The notes beneath the pieces were generated by a model, which searched no databases, was not told the origin of the DNA, and saw only the letters and a list, made by a program, of their open reading frames with translations. The translations under genes and the position numbers were made by a program. From Cupriavidus oxalaticus (lineage in GTDB: Bacteria; Pseudomonadota; Gammaproteobacteria; Burkholderiales; Burkholderiaceae), in contig NZ_CP038639.1 in NCBI RefSeq assembly GCF_004768545.1, forward strand, positions 1 to 64,000: a stretch of 64,000 bases of DNA. Reading direction: 5' to 3'. Positions 1-8,800 of this stretch are shown here, in pieces (the stretch's first letter is position 1; each line of letters starts with the position of its first letter).

Positions 1-835
1 AAATCGCTTATATCAAGAACGTTGACGATATTGTTTAGCTTTTCTATATGCTTTCGTAACGTTTTTCTGGCTTGAGTTTGTTTCTTCACTACATTCGTAA
101 TGATGCCAAGCTCATCAAGCAACGCAAGGAGTACAGTTCTTTGCGAGTGATCGAGCAAAGTTGCCTTTATTGCACGCAAGGCAACATAAAACGGTTGACT
201 CTTGGAAATATGCTGAGCAATGGCATTGATTAATCTTTTCTTTTCCGACTCCCGACTTTTGTATTCCGATGATTTTATCCAATTTTCCAAGCTTTGACGG
301 TGGCGCTTATTCTTAGCTAGTTGATCTGCCTCAATGTAAGCATCCACGATTTCTTCTATATTTTCGACGATGTCAAATCGCCGGCTAACAGAATTGAATC
401 GATAAGAAACGGCGCTAATAATTCGATTGACAATATCTTCAACATCGGAGAGCTGCAAACTTCTTCTGGGGTGAATATCGAATACCTGCGCAGCGTCATT
501 CAATACTTCAAAATCAAAAATTAAGTTTTCTGCTTTTCTCTTTGGTACGATACTTAAATATCTTCTCCCCCAAGAGAGGGGTCGAGATCAAATGAGTCCG
601 CGCTGTAGTGAATGACTGCCGTCTTTCGTGCTACCTCTACAGGATCGACAGTCTGCTCATCGCCGCTGAGTACGGCATTCGCAAGTGCACGTAGAGTTCG
701 AGTTTTACCTGCGCCATTGTTTCCAACTAGAAGCGTCATTGAAGCTGCAGCAAAAATTGCCAGCCTCTCCCGAGCTTCTGCCTCTGCGGGTATCAGACTC
801 AGAACACGCCCGTCGCATACGAAGCTTTCGATCAT
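1..835 (-). pseudogene. AAA-family ATPase, frameshifted, truncated by window edge
   Basis: The gene reads leftward from an ATG at 833-835. The first 93 residues hold a P-loop, GNNGAGKTRTL, at about residues 38-48, typical of SMC/OLD-like AAA ATPases. The frame stops at 554-556. A different minus-strand frame is then open without interruption from about 580 to position 1 (roughly 190 codons) and contains no ATG. That makes an independent second gene unlikely. Adding one base to the run of five C at 567-571 (five G on the coding strand) joins the frames as ...SLGGRRYLSIVPK... The second part is charged and helical (for example ENIEEIVDAYIEADQL), as expected after a P-loop. The start is supported by the short distance to the Walker A motif. 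It could be a real pseudogene or an assembly error in the homopolymer. Function is unknown; OLD-like ATPases often serve in defence. Confidence 0.6.
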
Positions 836-1017
836 CTTGAAATTTCTATCCCAAAAATTAAATTTGTATTTTTTCTTTTTTCGCCTAGCAATCTGCTTTT
901 TTCCGTGAAAACCATAGGCGAGATAGAATTATCCGACAGATGACTCTGCCGAGCCATCGATTGACATATCGACTCAAACGCTGTCACCGATCGAAGGACT
1001 TAGTCGAGGGTCGGCTC

Positions 1018-1323
1018 GGGATTCGAAGAATATCCACATTTCTGGCAACTCTTTGATTTATCGAGGAAATTCAGCCTTTTCAGCGCCCCGGATTACATCG
1101 CGGCTGTGGCCCCTACCAAAGAGAACTCAAATCGCACAGAGTGCGCAAAGAGGCATATATCGGCAATGATGAGGCTGGAGGCGGGAGCGGTTGGCTAGTC
1201 GATCTGTCATCAAAGCGGGCAAATTCCACTTCCTGGCACGTACGCTGTTCGAGGGTCTCCGATACCGGACCTAAGCGAGATAGCGGATTTGGAAAACAGG
1301 GGGGACCTTTGCTGCTTCAACTG
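1018..1323 (+). repeat. Solo fossil left end of a Tn3-type element
   Basis: This segment aligns base by base, with divergence, to the left end of the complete Tn3-family element at 11621-11935. Both begin GGGATTCG, share CTGGCAAC, CTTTGATTTATCGAG and GCGCCCCGGAT, then GTCGATCTGTCATCAAAG and CGGATTTGGAAAACAGGG, and reach CTTCAACTG. No transposase follows here. The alignment breaks exactly where the miniature element at 1324 begins, so this is an old truncated end of a related transposon. No gene is supported in 836-1595. Confidence 0.75.
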
Positions 1324-1494
1324 GGGGGCATCGTACCTTTCGTGCAAAAAGTGGCGGTAATCAGCCGGACAGCCGCCTGCAGTATGGCTTTGCTCCTTCC
1401 CGCCTTTCGCACGACCAGCGAGATTGTAACCCTTGATTCGTAATGACTTTAGGGACCAGACCGCCAGATTCCACACGAAAGGTACAATCACCCC
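1324..1494 (-). mobile_element. Miniature inverted-repeat element, copy A (171 bp)
   Basis: Imperfect terminal inverted repeats of about 36 bp start GGGGGCATCGTACC on the left and GGGGTGATTGTACC on the right (reverse strand). Both continue through TTTCGTG to TGGCGGT. The GGGG start and length are of Tn3-family type. There is no coding capacity. Copies of the same length (172 bp) with alignable interiors lie at 16301-16472 and 48105-48276. Copy A lies in the opposite orientation to those two. It inserted after CTTCAACTG of the fossil Tn3 end; flanks AACTG and AATTC are at best a decayed target duplication. Confidence 0.75.
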
Positions 1495-1595
1495 AATTCG
1501 AGCGCCACTTCTTGCCACTGGCGGTTGCTAAGGCTCCAGGCCGACCTGTATCCGCCCCCGCTGCGCCCTGCGAGCGATTACCGGCAGCTAGCGGC

Positions 1596-2333
1596 TCAGA
1601 GCCATTTCGGCTTCTTCACCACGATCTTGGGCTTCTTGACGCTGACCTTCACACCGCCAGCCTGCACTTCGACATTCTTTCTGCCGACAGTGACCGATGG
1701 CACGCCGGTGGCCTTGTCGATTACCTTTTTGATTTTGTCCTTGTCCGCCTTCGAGACCAACGGGATGTTGGTCACGACATCCTTAACCATCTTGTTGGCG
1801 ACCGCGTGAGAGACGATCACGCTCGGGCCAAGCGCCGCGAGCACATTGCCCTTCTCGATCTCGTTAGCCAGCGACGCGCACGAGACGTCGGCGTACTGGA
1901 ACGCATAGGTGCCGAGTTCGGTCGCGCCCGGGGTCCCAGTGATGGTGCCGACCACCGCGATGGTGGCGCCGCCGTATGCCCCTGCCGTGGCACACGTCTT
2001 CTGTGCTTCACGCAGCTGCTTTCGCTTTACCAAACCGTAGAACACGCGGTCGTGCTCGCTGGTCGGCGTAGGATTGACGATGATGGTTGGCTGCTCTTCG
2101 CTGTCCTTGGGCGTCTGGCAGCTTTGCCACGTTGCGTCCAAGAACACCCGTTCGGTCGGGTCGAGCGCAACGTAGGCGTCCTTACTGAATTTGATCTTGT
2201 CGGCGTCTTCGCACGAGTAGGCGGTTTGCACGGCGGCAAAGGCGTTCATGTCTTCGGTGGTTGCCGTCGGTTGGACTTGCGCCAACACGGCGCCCGAGCA
2301 TAGCGTCAGAGCCAACGGAATCAACTGCTTCAC
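1596..2333 (-). CDS. Secreted protein of unknown function
   Basis: I choose the GTG at 2331-2333 because an AAGGAG ribosome binding site (2340-2345 on the plus strand) sits six bases upstream. It also places a clean signal peptide at the N-terminus: VKQLIPLALTLCSGAVLA, with likely cleavage after VLA. The mature part of about 226 residues contains four cysteines (YSCED, QSCQT, KTCAT, VSCAS), a Gly/Ala-rich hydrophobic stretch (GGATIAVVGTITG) and a basic C-terminus with VSVKKPK and VVKKPKWL repeats. I do not recognise a family. The paired cysteines and signal peptide suggest a periplasmic or exported protein. It is monocistronic, with no obvious partner. Confidence 0.6.
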   Translation of the reverse strand: MKQLIPLALTLCSGAVLAQVQPTATTEDMNAFAAVQTAYSCEDADKIKFSKDAYVALDPTERVFLDATWQSCQTPKDSEEQPTIIVNPTPTSEHDRVFYGLVKRKQLREAQKTCATAGAYGGATIAVVGTITGTPGATELGTYAFQYADVSCASLANEIEKGNVLAALGPSVIVSHAVANKMVKDVVTNIPLVSKADKDKIKKVIDKATGVPSVTVGRKNVEVQAGGVKVSVKKPKIVVKKPKWL

Positions 2334-2553
2334 GGATATCTCCTTGGTGGTGATTGTTATTGGTGATGGGTGGGCAGGGGTGGCGACGGCCACTCAGTGG
2401 CCATTTTTTTGCCGAGCAATCTGGGCACACAGTTGCCCGGCCGTCTCACGTCACCGGTCGGCTTGCAGTACCGGCGGCTCGCCGCCGTACTGCGTTCAGT
2501 AACGGCATGCCACGGCCCTGCCCGTCCCAGACGTCAGCACCTCGCTTGACCGA

Positions 2554-2889
2554 CTATATGTCGTGCTTACCCGTCAGATGTTCGAGCAGGTCGGCTGCGC
2601 GCTTTGAAATTGCCCCCGAACCATCCTCCGCCGAATCAGCGTAGTACCGTGCAGCCTCGACGACTTGAAGCTGCAGGTACATCGGCGCGACCGCCTCGAA
2701 GGGCTGACCACCTGGAAATGCAACCTGAATGTTTTCGTGTTCTTCATCGTCTGGGTCGGGAATGGCCTGGATGATCGCGCCAGTCAGCACGTTGACTACC
2801 CGATTTTCTTTGTGCGGCTCCAGCGAAGCCGGCATGAACTGAGGCAGCTGCGCAAGCGCATCGATATGGCGTTGACTTTTGGTTCGCAT
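2554..2889 (-). CDS. Hypothetical protein, 111 aa
   Basis: This is a short minus-strand gene starting with ATG at 2887-2889. The product is acidic in the middle (PDPDDEEHENIQ) and ends in a helical stretch, AISKRAADLLEHLTGKHDI. No signal peptide, membrane segment or known motif is visible. The ribosome binding site is weak (GGGTC ahead of the ATG). Its amino-acid composition is protein-like and no better frame overlaps it. Function cannot be assigned. Confidence 0.4.
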   Translation of the reverse strand: MRTKSQRHIDALAQLPQFMPASLEPHKENRVVNVLTGAIIQAIPDPDDEEHENIQVAFPGGQPFEAVAPMYLQLQVVEAARYYADSAEDGSGAISKRAADLLEHLTGKHDI

Positions 2890-3037
2890 TCTTGACCCGG
2901 TAATTTCTATGATTTTGTGTTATTGAGTGGTCGACGGCCCTGAAGTCTCACAAGCGGACCTCCGTGAGGAAACCCTCCATAAGTAGGGCCGCAGGCACCG
3001 ATCCTTCCCCAAGGCGCTGTGCCATTCCGGCGATGCG

Positions 3038-3301
3038 CTATCCAATCCGGAAAAACTCCTTACTCTGCCCCGCATTGACCGCCCGCCGCAGCCAGTCGGG
3101 CATGTCGCCCTGCCCGTCCCAGGTCAGCCCTTCCGCGTTGCGGTAGCAGACCACCGGCGGCGGCGGTGCGGCCGGTGGCGGTGGGGACGGCGGCAGTTCG
3201 AAGCAACCCGCCGCGTCGAGGTCCTCCAGGGTGAGCCCGTAGTCGTCCATCTGCGCCTGGATCCAGCGGATCGCGTCCGCCCGCTCAGTCTTGGCTGTCA
3301 T
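3038..3301 (-). CDS. H-NS-type DNA-binding protein, copy 1
   Basis: The product has 87 residues. An N-terminal helical segment (ERADAIRWIQAQMDDYGLT) leads to a proline-rich linker, then an H-NS C-terminal DNA-binding core with TWDGQGDMPDWLRRAV and an end QSKEFFRIG. The usual long H-NS oligomerisation domain is missing. The ATG at 3299-3301 is chosen by analogy with the intact copy at 52331-52600, where the same ATG overlaps the end of the kfrA-like gene. The reading frame also continues upstream without a stop into the decayed kfrA-like gene (see 3285-4342), so a fused product is possible. Likely role: nucleoid-associated silencing protein or modulator. Confidence 0.65.
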   Translation of the reverse strand: MTAKTERADAIRWIQAQMDDYGLTLEDLDAAGCFELPPSPPPPAAPPPPVVCYRNAEGLTWDGQGDMPDWLRRAVNAGQSKEFFRIG

Positions 3302-4342
3302 CGCTGCCGTCACGGCTGGCGTTGCCATCGTCCTGATTGTCAGGCAGCGCCGCCGTCTCCGGCTCGTTGCCCCGCTCTTCCCCCTGGTCTTCCGGCGCGG
3401 TCGGCGCCCGGCCTTGCGCCGCCTTCCACCACCGCCGTCGCGTTCGCGCGGCGCGACGCGCAGGGTGGCGAGCAAGGCCTGCGCCTCGAGCCGGGCGCGG
3501 ACTTCGGCCTGCGCCACCGCCGCATCGCGGGCCTCGCTGCGTGCCGCCGCCAATTCGCCGCGCAACGCTTCGGCCGTGCGCTCGCTCTGCTGGCGCGCGG
3601 TGCGCTCCGCGTCCAGTTCTCGCAAGCTCCGCCGCTCGCTGGCTTCGGCCCGCTCCTGGGCGAGGGTCACCTGCTCGCGGGCACGCTCGAGCTCGGTCGA
3701 GAATTGAGTGCGCAGTTCCGCCAGTTGCCGCCCGGCGGCGTCCAGTTCCGCTCGCCCCGCTTCCAGCCGGGCCTGGGTCGCCGCGTGCGCCGGCCGATCC
3801 GCGACCAGCGCCGCCTGAACGGCGTCGTGCGCGTCGCGCGCCGCGGCCAGCTGCGCCGAGCGGGCGGCGACCTCCTCGCGCGCGGCCGTGGTCTCTACCC
3901 GCGCGGCGTCGCGCTCGGCCTCGGCGACGCTGGCCGCATGGCGGGCCTCGGCGCGCAGCGTGGCCAGCTCGCCGGTGGCGGCCTCGTTGGCCGCCTGCCA
4001 GATGGTCTGCACCGCCCCGGCTGCGATGTCCTTCAACGCCTCCGGCAGGTCGGGATGGTCGATGGTCACGCGCGTGCACCCGCGCAGTTCCTGCCCGAAC
4101 GCCTGCAGCACCTCGGCGGGCGTGCCCATGCTGCCCTTGCGCACCAGGCTGTAGAGCTTGTTGGCGGTGTGGGCGTGACGCCGTAGCGGAAGAACAGCAG
4201 GCCGCAGATCTCGCGGTACAGCGCGCGGGGTTCGGGGAAGCGGCCGCGCAGTTCGGCTAGGTCGGGCCTGCAGCGCGGCTTCGTGCAAGCCATTCAGCCC
4301 GCCGCCCAGTTCCAGGCCCCTGAGCACACGTATGTATCGCAT
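3285..4342 (-). pseudogene. KfrA-like coiled-coil DNA-binding protein, decayed copy 1
   Basis: This is the counterpart of the intact gene at 52584-53774. Three indels are visible by comparison. After EAALQA an extra C shifts the frame, so the segment [19 protein letters not shown]...GVTPT lies in another frame. A two-base insertion before ANKLYSLVRKG restores the frame. A further shift occurs after LRVAPRER, so the natural tail (ending DGSDDSQD) is out of frame. The first two shifts scramble the KfrA-type DNA-binding domain; the long Ala/Glu/Arg coiled coil survives. The net result is one open frame of 434 codons (3038-4342) that reads from the coiled coil straight into the H-NS domain. Whether that fusion is made is unknown. 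Confidence 0.7.
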
Positions 4343-4466
4343 TGTTCACAAAATAGCCGCCGCGGGCAACGTCTGCCATATACTTCAACCCCTCCAAACA
4401 GGCTACCTTCCAAGCGGATTCCGTCAGGTATCATTTATGCAAACTAACCGGGCGGGAGCAGCGGCT

Positions 4467-5141
4467 ATGGAAGAGAACGGGTTTTCGAGTCAAGTACCCT
4501 TTGGCACTGATAGCTTTGCTGACAACCCGGAGCCTCGCTGTCCGTGCTTGTTGCTTCTCGACACGTCGTACTCGATGAACGGCAAACCTATTAGCGAGTT
4601 GAATGCTGGTCTCGTGGGCTTCAAGGATGAATTGGCCACAGACTCCCTTGCAATGAAGCGTGTTGAAGTCGCCGTAATCTCGTTCGGCCCTGCCAAAGTG
4701 GAGAGTACCTTTCATACTGCTCCGAGCTTCTATCCGCCAACGCTCCAAGCCTCTGGAGACACGCCGATGGGGGCTGCCATAAAGCAAGGGTTGGAGTTGC
4801 TTCGGCAGAGGAAGGAGGAGTACCGCGCTAACGGCATTTCCTTCTACCGACCGTGGGTATTCCTCATTACCGATGGTGCCCCCACGGATGACTGGCAAGC
4901 AGCAGCGACTCTCATACGAGAAGGCGAGGCCTCCAAATCCTTTGCTTTCTTTGCTGTAGGTGTGGAGGGGGCGAACATGGACACGCTCAAGCAAATTTCC
5001 GTGCGGGACCCAATAAAGCTCCAGGGCCTGAAGTTCAGAGAGTTGTTCCAATGGCTTTCTAACTCTATGAAGTCTGTCTCACAGTCAACGCCTGGCACAG
5101 CAGTTCCACTTGCACCTCCTTCCGGCTGGGCGGAGGTGTGA
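4467..5141 (+). CDS. terY: TerY-like von Willebrand A domain protein (TerY-P triad)
   Basis: This is a single vWA domain of 224 residues. The MIDAS metal site is visible as DTSYSM (DxSxS) near residue 32, the threonine in GDTPMG and the aspartate in [10 protein letters not shown]. It has no signal peptide or membrane segment, so it is cytoplasmic, like TerY proteins. The ATG at 4467 is preferred because GGGAG lies about ten bases upstream; ATG 4437 in frame is an alternative without a good site. The stop overlaps the start of the PP2C gene (TGATG), so the two are translationally coupled. With the next two genes it forms the vWA-phosphatase-kinase triad described as the TerY-phosphorylation system, linked in the literature to stress response and phage defence. 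Confidence 0.85.
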   Translation: MEENGFSSQVPFGTDSFADNPEPRCPCLLLLDTSYSMNGKPISELNAGLVGFKDELATDSLAMKRVEVAVISFGPAKVESTFHTAPSFYPPTLQASGDTPMGAAIKQGLELLRQRKEEYRANGISFYRPWVFLITDGAPTDDWQAAATLIREGEASKSFAFFAVGVEGANMDTLKQISVRDPIKLQGLKFRELFQWLSNSMKSVSQSTPGTAVPLAPPSGWAEV

Positions 5142-5905
5142 TGTGGAAAGTTGTTAGCGCATCGGCTGTCGGCACTTCTCATACCTCGAACGGAGCGGCA
5201 TGTCAGGACACCTGCTTCGTCGACGTCATGGAAGGCAATGACTGCCAGAAGTATCTGGTCTGCTTAGTCTCAGACGGTGCCGGCAGTGCAGTGTTCGCCG
5301 AAGAAGGGTCTGACCTAGCATGCTCTACCGCAATGGAGAGTATTGAGGTCTCCGTGCGCGACGACGCAACCTGCTTGGGCTTAGAAGCTACGGTTTCCAA
5401 GTGGGTCACCGATGTACAGGCCGCCATCTCCGCAGTGGCCGTGTCCCGTGGGGCAACTCCCCGCGACTTCGCATGCACCCTGCTGGGAGCTGTCATTGGC
5501 GAAGACATTGCAACATTCTTCCAGATAGGTGACGGCGCAATAGTTGTATCAAACGGTGAGGTACAAGGAGTAGTGTTCTGGCCAGAGGCCGGTCCCTACG
5601 CCAACATGACTCACTTTGTCACTGACGCTGATGCCTGCTCAAGCCTGCAAAGCATCTCTGTGACCGGCCAAATGAAGGAGTTGGCTCTCTTCAGCGATGG
5701 ACTCCAACGTCTCGCCTTGTCGTTTGAGACAAAGTTGCCGCATCATCCATTCTTCGAGCCAATGTTTCGCGTCCTTCGGACCCGAACGCCGGATGAGTGC
5801 GATGGCCTCAGTTCGCAATTAATACAGTTCCTCTGTAGCCCTCAAGTCAACGAGCGAACCGACGATGACAAAACCCTGGTCCTCGCGACTCGACAAACTG
5901 AGTAA
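5141..5905 (+). CDS. PP2C-type serine/threonine phosphatase (TerY-P triad)
   Basis: A PP2C-like phosphatase of 254 residues. Metal-binding and family motifs are present in order: SDGAGSA near residue 44, FQIGDGAIV near 127, LFSDGLQRLAL near 185, and DDDKTLVLA near the C-terminus. The N-terminal SHTSNGAACQD matches the HxxxGxxxQD pattern of prokaryotic PP2C proteins. The start is ATG 5141, sharing bases with the vWA stop; GGAGG sits directly upstream. It should remove phosphate groups placed by the kinase encoded by the next gene, whose start overlaps this stop (TAATG). No regulatory or membrane domain is visible. Confidence 0.85.
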   Translation: MWKVVSASAVGTSHTSNGAACQDTCFVDVMEGNDCQKYLVCLVSDGAGSAVFAEEGSDLACSTAMESIEVSVRDDATCLGLEATVSKWVTDVQAAISAVAVSRGATPRDFACTLLGAVIGEDIATFFQIGDGAIVVSNGEVQGVVFWPEAGPYANMTHFVTDADACSSLQSISVTGQMKELALFSDGLQRLALSFETKLPHHPFFEPMFRVLRTRTPDECDGLSSQLIQFLCSPQVNERTDDDKTLVLATRQTE

Positions 5906-7851
5906 TGGAGCTATTTGATAGCAACGGCCGCCGCATTGCACTGGGGCGCGTCTTAGGAAGAGGCGGTGAGGGAACGGTCCATGAGGTTCCCTCCATCAGC
6001 CAGCACTTGGTTGCGAAGGTCTACCACGAGCCGATTGCTCCGGAGAAGCAGGCGAAGCTAAGAGCGATGGTTGGACGCGTCGACGAGCGCCTAAAGGAAA
6101 TCGCCACTTGGCCACTAGCTACGCTTCATCCGTCAGCAAGTGGTCCAGTTCGTGGCTTTCTCATGCCCAAGGCAGCCCAAGCTGACCCCGTTCACCATCT
6201 ATATGGCCCCGCGCATCGAAAGCAGCGCTTTCCAAATGCAGATTGGTCATTCCTAGTTAATACGGCCCGCAATATTGCCTCCGCCTTCAAGACGGTTCAT
6301 ACCTACCAATGCGTGATTGGAGACGTCAACCCGAATCTCGTCTTTGTTAGCAAGAATAGCATCGTTCGCCTTATAGACTGCGACTCCTTCCAGGTTCCGA
6401 ACGGCAACTCCACATTTTTCTGTGAAGTCGGCGTCCCTCATTTTACACCACCTGAATTGCAGGGGTTATCCAGCTTTCGCGGTATCCATAGGACGGAAAA
6501 TCACGATAATTTCGGACTAGCATTACTAGTTTTCCATCTTCTCTTGATGGGCCGACATCCATTCTCTGGTCGATACAGTGGCCGTGGGGACATGTCACTC
6601 GAGAAGGCGATTGCTGAGTTTCGCTTTGCGTTTGGGTTGTCAGCTAGCAGTAAAGGCATGTCAGCCCCCCCGAACGCAGTCATTCCAGCAATCCTTCCGC
6701 CAGCGATGGCGGCAATGTTCGAACTGGCGTTCACAGAGAAGGGCGCAGGCCCAAATGGCCGGCCGACTGCTGCTAACTGGGTTAGCGCCCTCGACAGCCT
6801 CAAGGCACAGTTGCGCACGTGCCGCCAGGAAGCAGCTCACAAGTACTTCGGTGCATTAGCTAACTGTCCTTGGTGTGCTGCGGAACGTCAAAGCGGTATT
6901 AGTTTTTTCATTGGGATTGGCGTTGCATCGACAATGTCGACATCCAGTGGAGCCGGTGCCTTCAACATCGTAACCGTGTGGGCCAACATACGTGCAGTTC
7001 AGTCGCCGGGCTCTGTCTCACCTCCCGTCATGCCCTCGAGTCATGCCATCAAGGCGAATCCGCTACCCTCCGGCTTACGCGCTGCCAGGACTTGGCGGAG
7101 AGTGCGTCGCTGGGGCGCAGTCCTTCTGCTACTGGTATGTATAGTCACTGCACCAAAGTACTTCTTCGGAGCACTCTTGGTCGCCGCACTTTTATACTTC
7201 CTCGGCAACTCAGATTCGCAGGAAATGCAAGGCCTTAAAGCAGCCTGGGATACCGCAAAACAGGTCCATGCGACCGCCCAGGAGCAATGGAAGGCCGTTT
7301 CCACGGACCAAGAGTTCCAAGCAAAGCTAAACGAGCTCCATAACGCTCGTAAAGAATATGATGCTCTCGCAAGCAGGATGGCAGCCGACAAACAGAAGCT
7401 GCAATCAAATGTCAGGGACTTGCAGCTGAGAAAGTACTTGGACACGTTCTTCATTGCCGACCATGACATTCCGGGCATCGGGCCGACGCGTAAAGCAATA
7501 CTGACCTCGTTTGGTGTTGAGTCTGCAGCAGATATATCTTGGAACAGGGTTAAAGCCATTAGAGGCTTTGGGGACCGCCTGACTCGCGATTTACTCAATT
7601 GGCGACGCAGTCTGGAAGCCAAATTTGTCTTCAACCCCAATCAAGGTTTGGACCCTGCCGACATAGCAACCCTTCACAAACGGTACACTCTATTGAAGAG
7701 CCAGCTCGAGACGCAGATGCAAGCCGGCCCGAGTCAGCTAGCCCAAATCCGCAATCACATCCAGCAGAGACGCGCAATGCTGCATGACATCGTTGTTGCC
7801 GCAGCCCTTCAAGTGGCCCAGGCAGAAGCAGATTTCAAAGCCGCAGCCTGA
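5905..7851 (+). CDS. Protein kinase with transmembrane and helix-hairpin-helix domains (TerY-P triad)
   Basis: The N-terminal kinase domain (about residues 1-300) has a glycine loop GRGGEGTVHEV, the ATP lysine in LVAKVYHE, a catalytic loop GDVNPNLVFV in place of HRDxKxxN, and DCDSF in place of DFG. These variants are typical of kinases in TerY-P triads. A CPWC pair follows at about residue 324. Two hydrophobic segments (WGAVLLLLVCIV and FGALLVAALLYFLG) lie near residues 405-435, then a coiled coil. A helix-hairpin-helix region (IPGIGPTRKAIL, IRGFGDRLTRDLL) suggests nucleic-acid binding. The start overlaps the phosphatase stop, so the three genes form one coupled operon. The likely role is phospho-signalling at the membrane in response to DNA damage or phage. 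Confidence 0.85.
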   Translation: MELFDSNGRRIALGRVLGRGGEGTVHEVPSISQHLVAKVYHEPIAPEKQAKLRAMVGRVDERLKEIATWPLATLHPSASGPVRGFLMPKAAQADPVHHLYGPAHRKQRFPNADWSFLVNTARNIASAFKTVHTYQCVIGDVNPNLVFVSKNSIVRLIDCDSFQVPNGNSTFFCEVGVPHFTPPELQGLSSFRGIHRTENHDNFGLALLVFHLLLMGRHPFSGRYSGRGDMSLEKAIAEFRFAFGLSASSKGMSAPPNAVIPAILPPAMAAMFELAFTEKGAGPNGRPTAANWVSALDSLKAQLRTCRQEAAHKYFGALANCPWCAAERQSGISFFIGIGVASTMSTSSGAGAFNIVTVWANIRAVQSPGSVSPPVMPSSHAIKANPLPSGLRAARTWRRVRRWGAVLLLLVCIVTAPKYFFGALLVAALLYFLGNSDSQEMQGLKAAWDTAKQVHATAQEQWKAVSTDQEFQAKLNELHNARKEYDALASRMAADKQKLQSNVRDLQLRKYLDTFFIADHDIPGIGPTRKAILTSFGVESAADISWNRVKAIRGFGDRLTRDLLNWRRSLEAKFVFNPNQGLDPADIATLHKRYTLLKSQLETQMQAGPSQLAQIRNHIQQRRAMLHDIVVAAALQVAQAEADFKAAA

Positions 7852-7852
7852 G

Positions 7853-7871
7853 GGAGTGACTGAATCACTCC
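7853..7871. terminator. Bidirectional hairpin between convergent genes
   Basis: A perfect 7-bp stem, GGAGTGA and TCACTCC, with loop CTGAA lies between the kinase stop and the convergent cysteine-repeat gene, overlapping the latter's stop codon. There is no strong T-run, so it would be a weak or Rho-assisted terminator. Confidence 0.45.
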
Positions 7872-8800
7872 TGGACGCTGATAGTCTGCCCTGCTTCCTT
7901 GTTCGTCAGCCTACCGATGCACTTCTCAAGCGGCTGGCCACGAAGCCAACCAGCCACTCTGGCCCTGTCGTCGTTTGTGACGGGATTCCATTTGCTGTAA
8001 TCGGACAGCCTGACATAGCTACCCGCGGGTCCGATTTCCCCAACCCAAAAAAGATTGCAGCGCGGAGAGCTCTGGGGAATCCGCTTGGCACGCGAAGTCT
8101 GCGGTGCGCCCGCGCTCGATGGACCCGTAGGGGTGGCCTCCTTTTGTACTAGCGGAGCGGTTCCCGGTTGTACTCGTGGCAACACATTGGCAGTTGTATC
8201 GGCTGCGCCTTGCTGTTGGCTTCCGGCTCGCATATCCGCGTCCTCTGCAAGCCATTCTTTACGGCAAAGACTGGAATTTCCGTACCTCGCGCATATTCTT
8301 TGATTTTCCCGATGCTCTGCTGCACGAACGGCTTGCGCCTCCTCAACAGTGAGGTCTTGATGCCTGCAGAGCGCCGGGTACTTTCCTGCGATACATGTTT
8401 GAAAGTTTGCGCGATGCTCAGCTTCGGCAACCGCTTTGCGTTCCTCTGCTGAGAGCAATTCTCGGCGGCATAACGATGGATAACGACCTTTCATGCACAC
8501 TTGCAGATTCGCACGATGCTCCGCGTCGGCTACGTTCTTGCTTTGTTCGGGTGTCAATAGGTCATGCCTACATAAGCTCGGAAATTTTCCCTGCTGGCAC
8601 CTATGAAAGTTAGCCGCCAATTCGGCTTGATGCACATCAATTCGTTGCTCTGATGTAAGAAGGTCATGATTACACAATGAGGGATACTTCCCGGTCAGGC
8701 ATATCTGAAGATTGCGGTCGGCCGTGACTTGCATCTGAGCGTTGGCCTGGAAGGGCAACGCAAGGAACAACCCAAGTAGCATTGCCAATAAATCTTTCAT
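7865..8800 (-). CDS. Secreted cysteine-repeat protein
   Basis: The product has 311 residues with a signal peptide, MKDLLAMLLGLFLALPFQANA, probably cleaved after ANA. The mature part opens with four full and one partial tandem repeats of 34 residues. Each carries a Cys pair nine apart, in the pattern C-x2-GKYPSLC, followed by a helical LLT-x-EQ-x-AE-x-AN stretch. A Ser/Pro/Thr-rich linker (residues ~200-240) leads to a C-terminal domain with two more cysteines (SSPRCNLFWVGEIG and LEKCIGRL). The ATG overlaps the stop of the J-like gene upstream (ATGA), so the two form an operon. I know no named family for the repeat. Paired cysteines suggest a disulfide-stabilised periplasmic helical repeat, perhaps a binding scaffold. 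Confidence 0.7.
   Translation of the reverse strand: MKDLLAMLLGLFLALPFQANAQMQVTADRNLQICLTGKYPSLCNHDLLTSEQRIDVHQAELAANFHRCQQGKFPSLCRHDLLTPEQSKNVADAEHRANLQVCMKGRYPSLCRRELLSAEERKAVAEAEHRANFQTCIAGKYPALCRHQDLTVEEAQAVRAAEHRENQRICARYGNSSLCRKEWLAEDADMRAGSQQQGAADTTANVLPRVQPGTAPLVQKEATPTGPSSAGAPQTSRAKRIPQSSPRCNLFWVGEIGPAGSYVRLSDYSKWNPVTNDDRARVAGWLRGQPLEKCIGRLTNKEAGQTISVQE

Noticed and set aside
1443-2303. 286-codon plus-strand frame opposite the secreted protein gene
   Set aside because: The minus-strand gene has a ribosome binding site and signal peptide; the plus frame is His/Arg-rich shadow sequence.
3337-4260. Long plus-strand open frames rich in Arg/Ala across the decayed kfrA-like gene
   Set aside because: They mirror the GC-rich coiled-coil gene on the minus strand, have arginine/proline-heavy composition and no motif or ribosome binding site.
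4467-7851. Reading the vWA-PP2C-kinase set as a type VI secretion regulatory cassette
   Set aside because: No Tss genes are present, and the kinase has the GDVN loop and HhH tail of TerY-P triads rather than the PpkA/PppA layout.
7865-8745. Tandem repeats first considered as a CRISPR-like or DNA satellite array
   Set aside because: The repeats are about 102 bp, diverged at third positions and conserved only at the protein level, so they are coding repeats.
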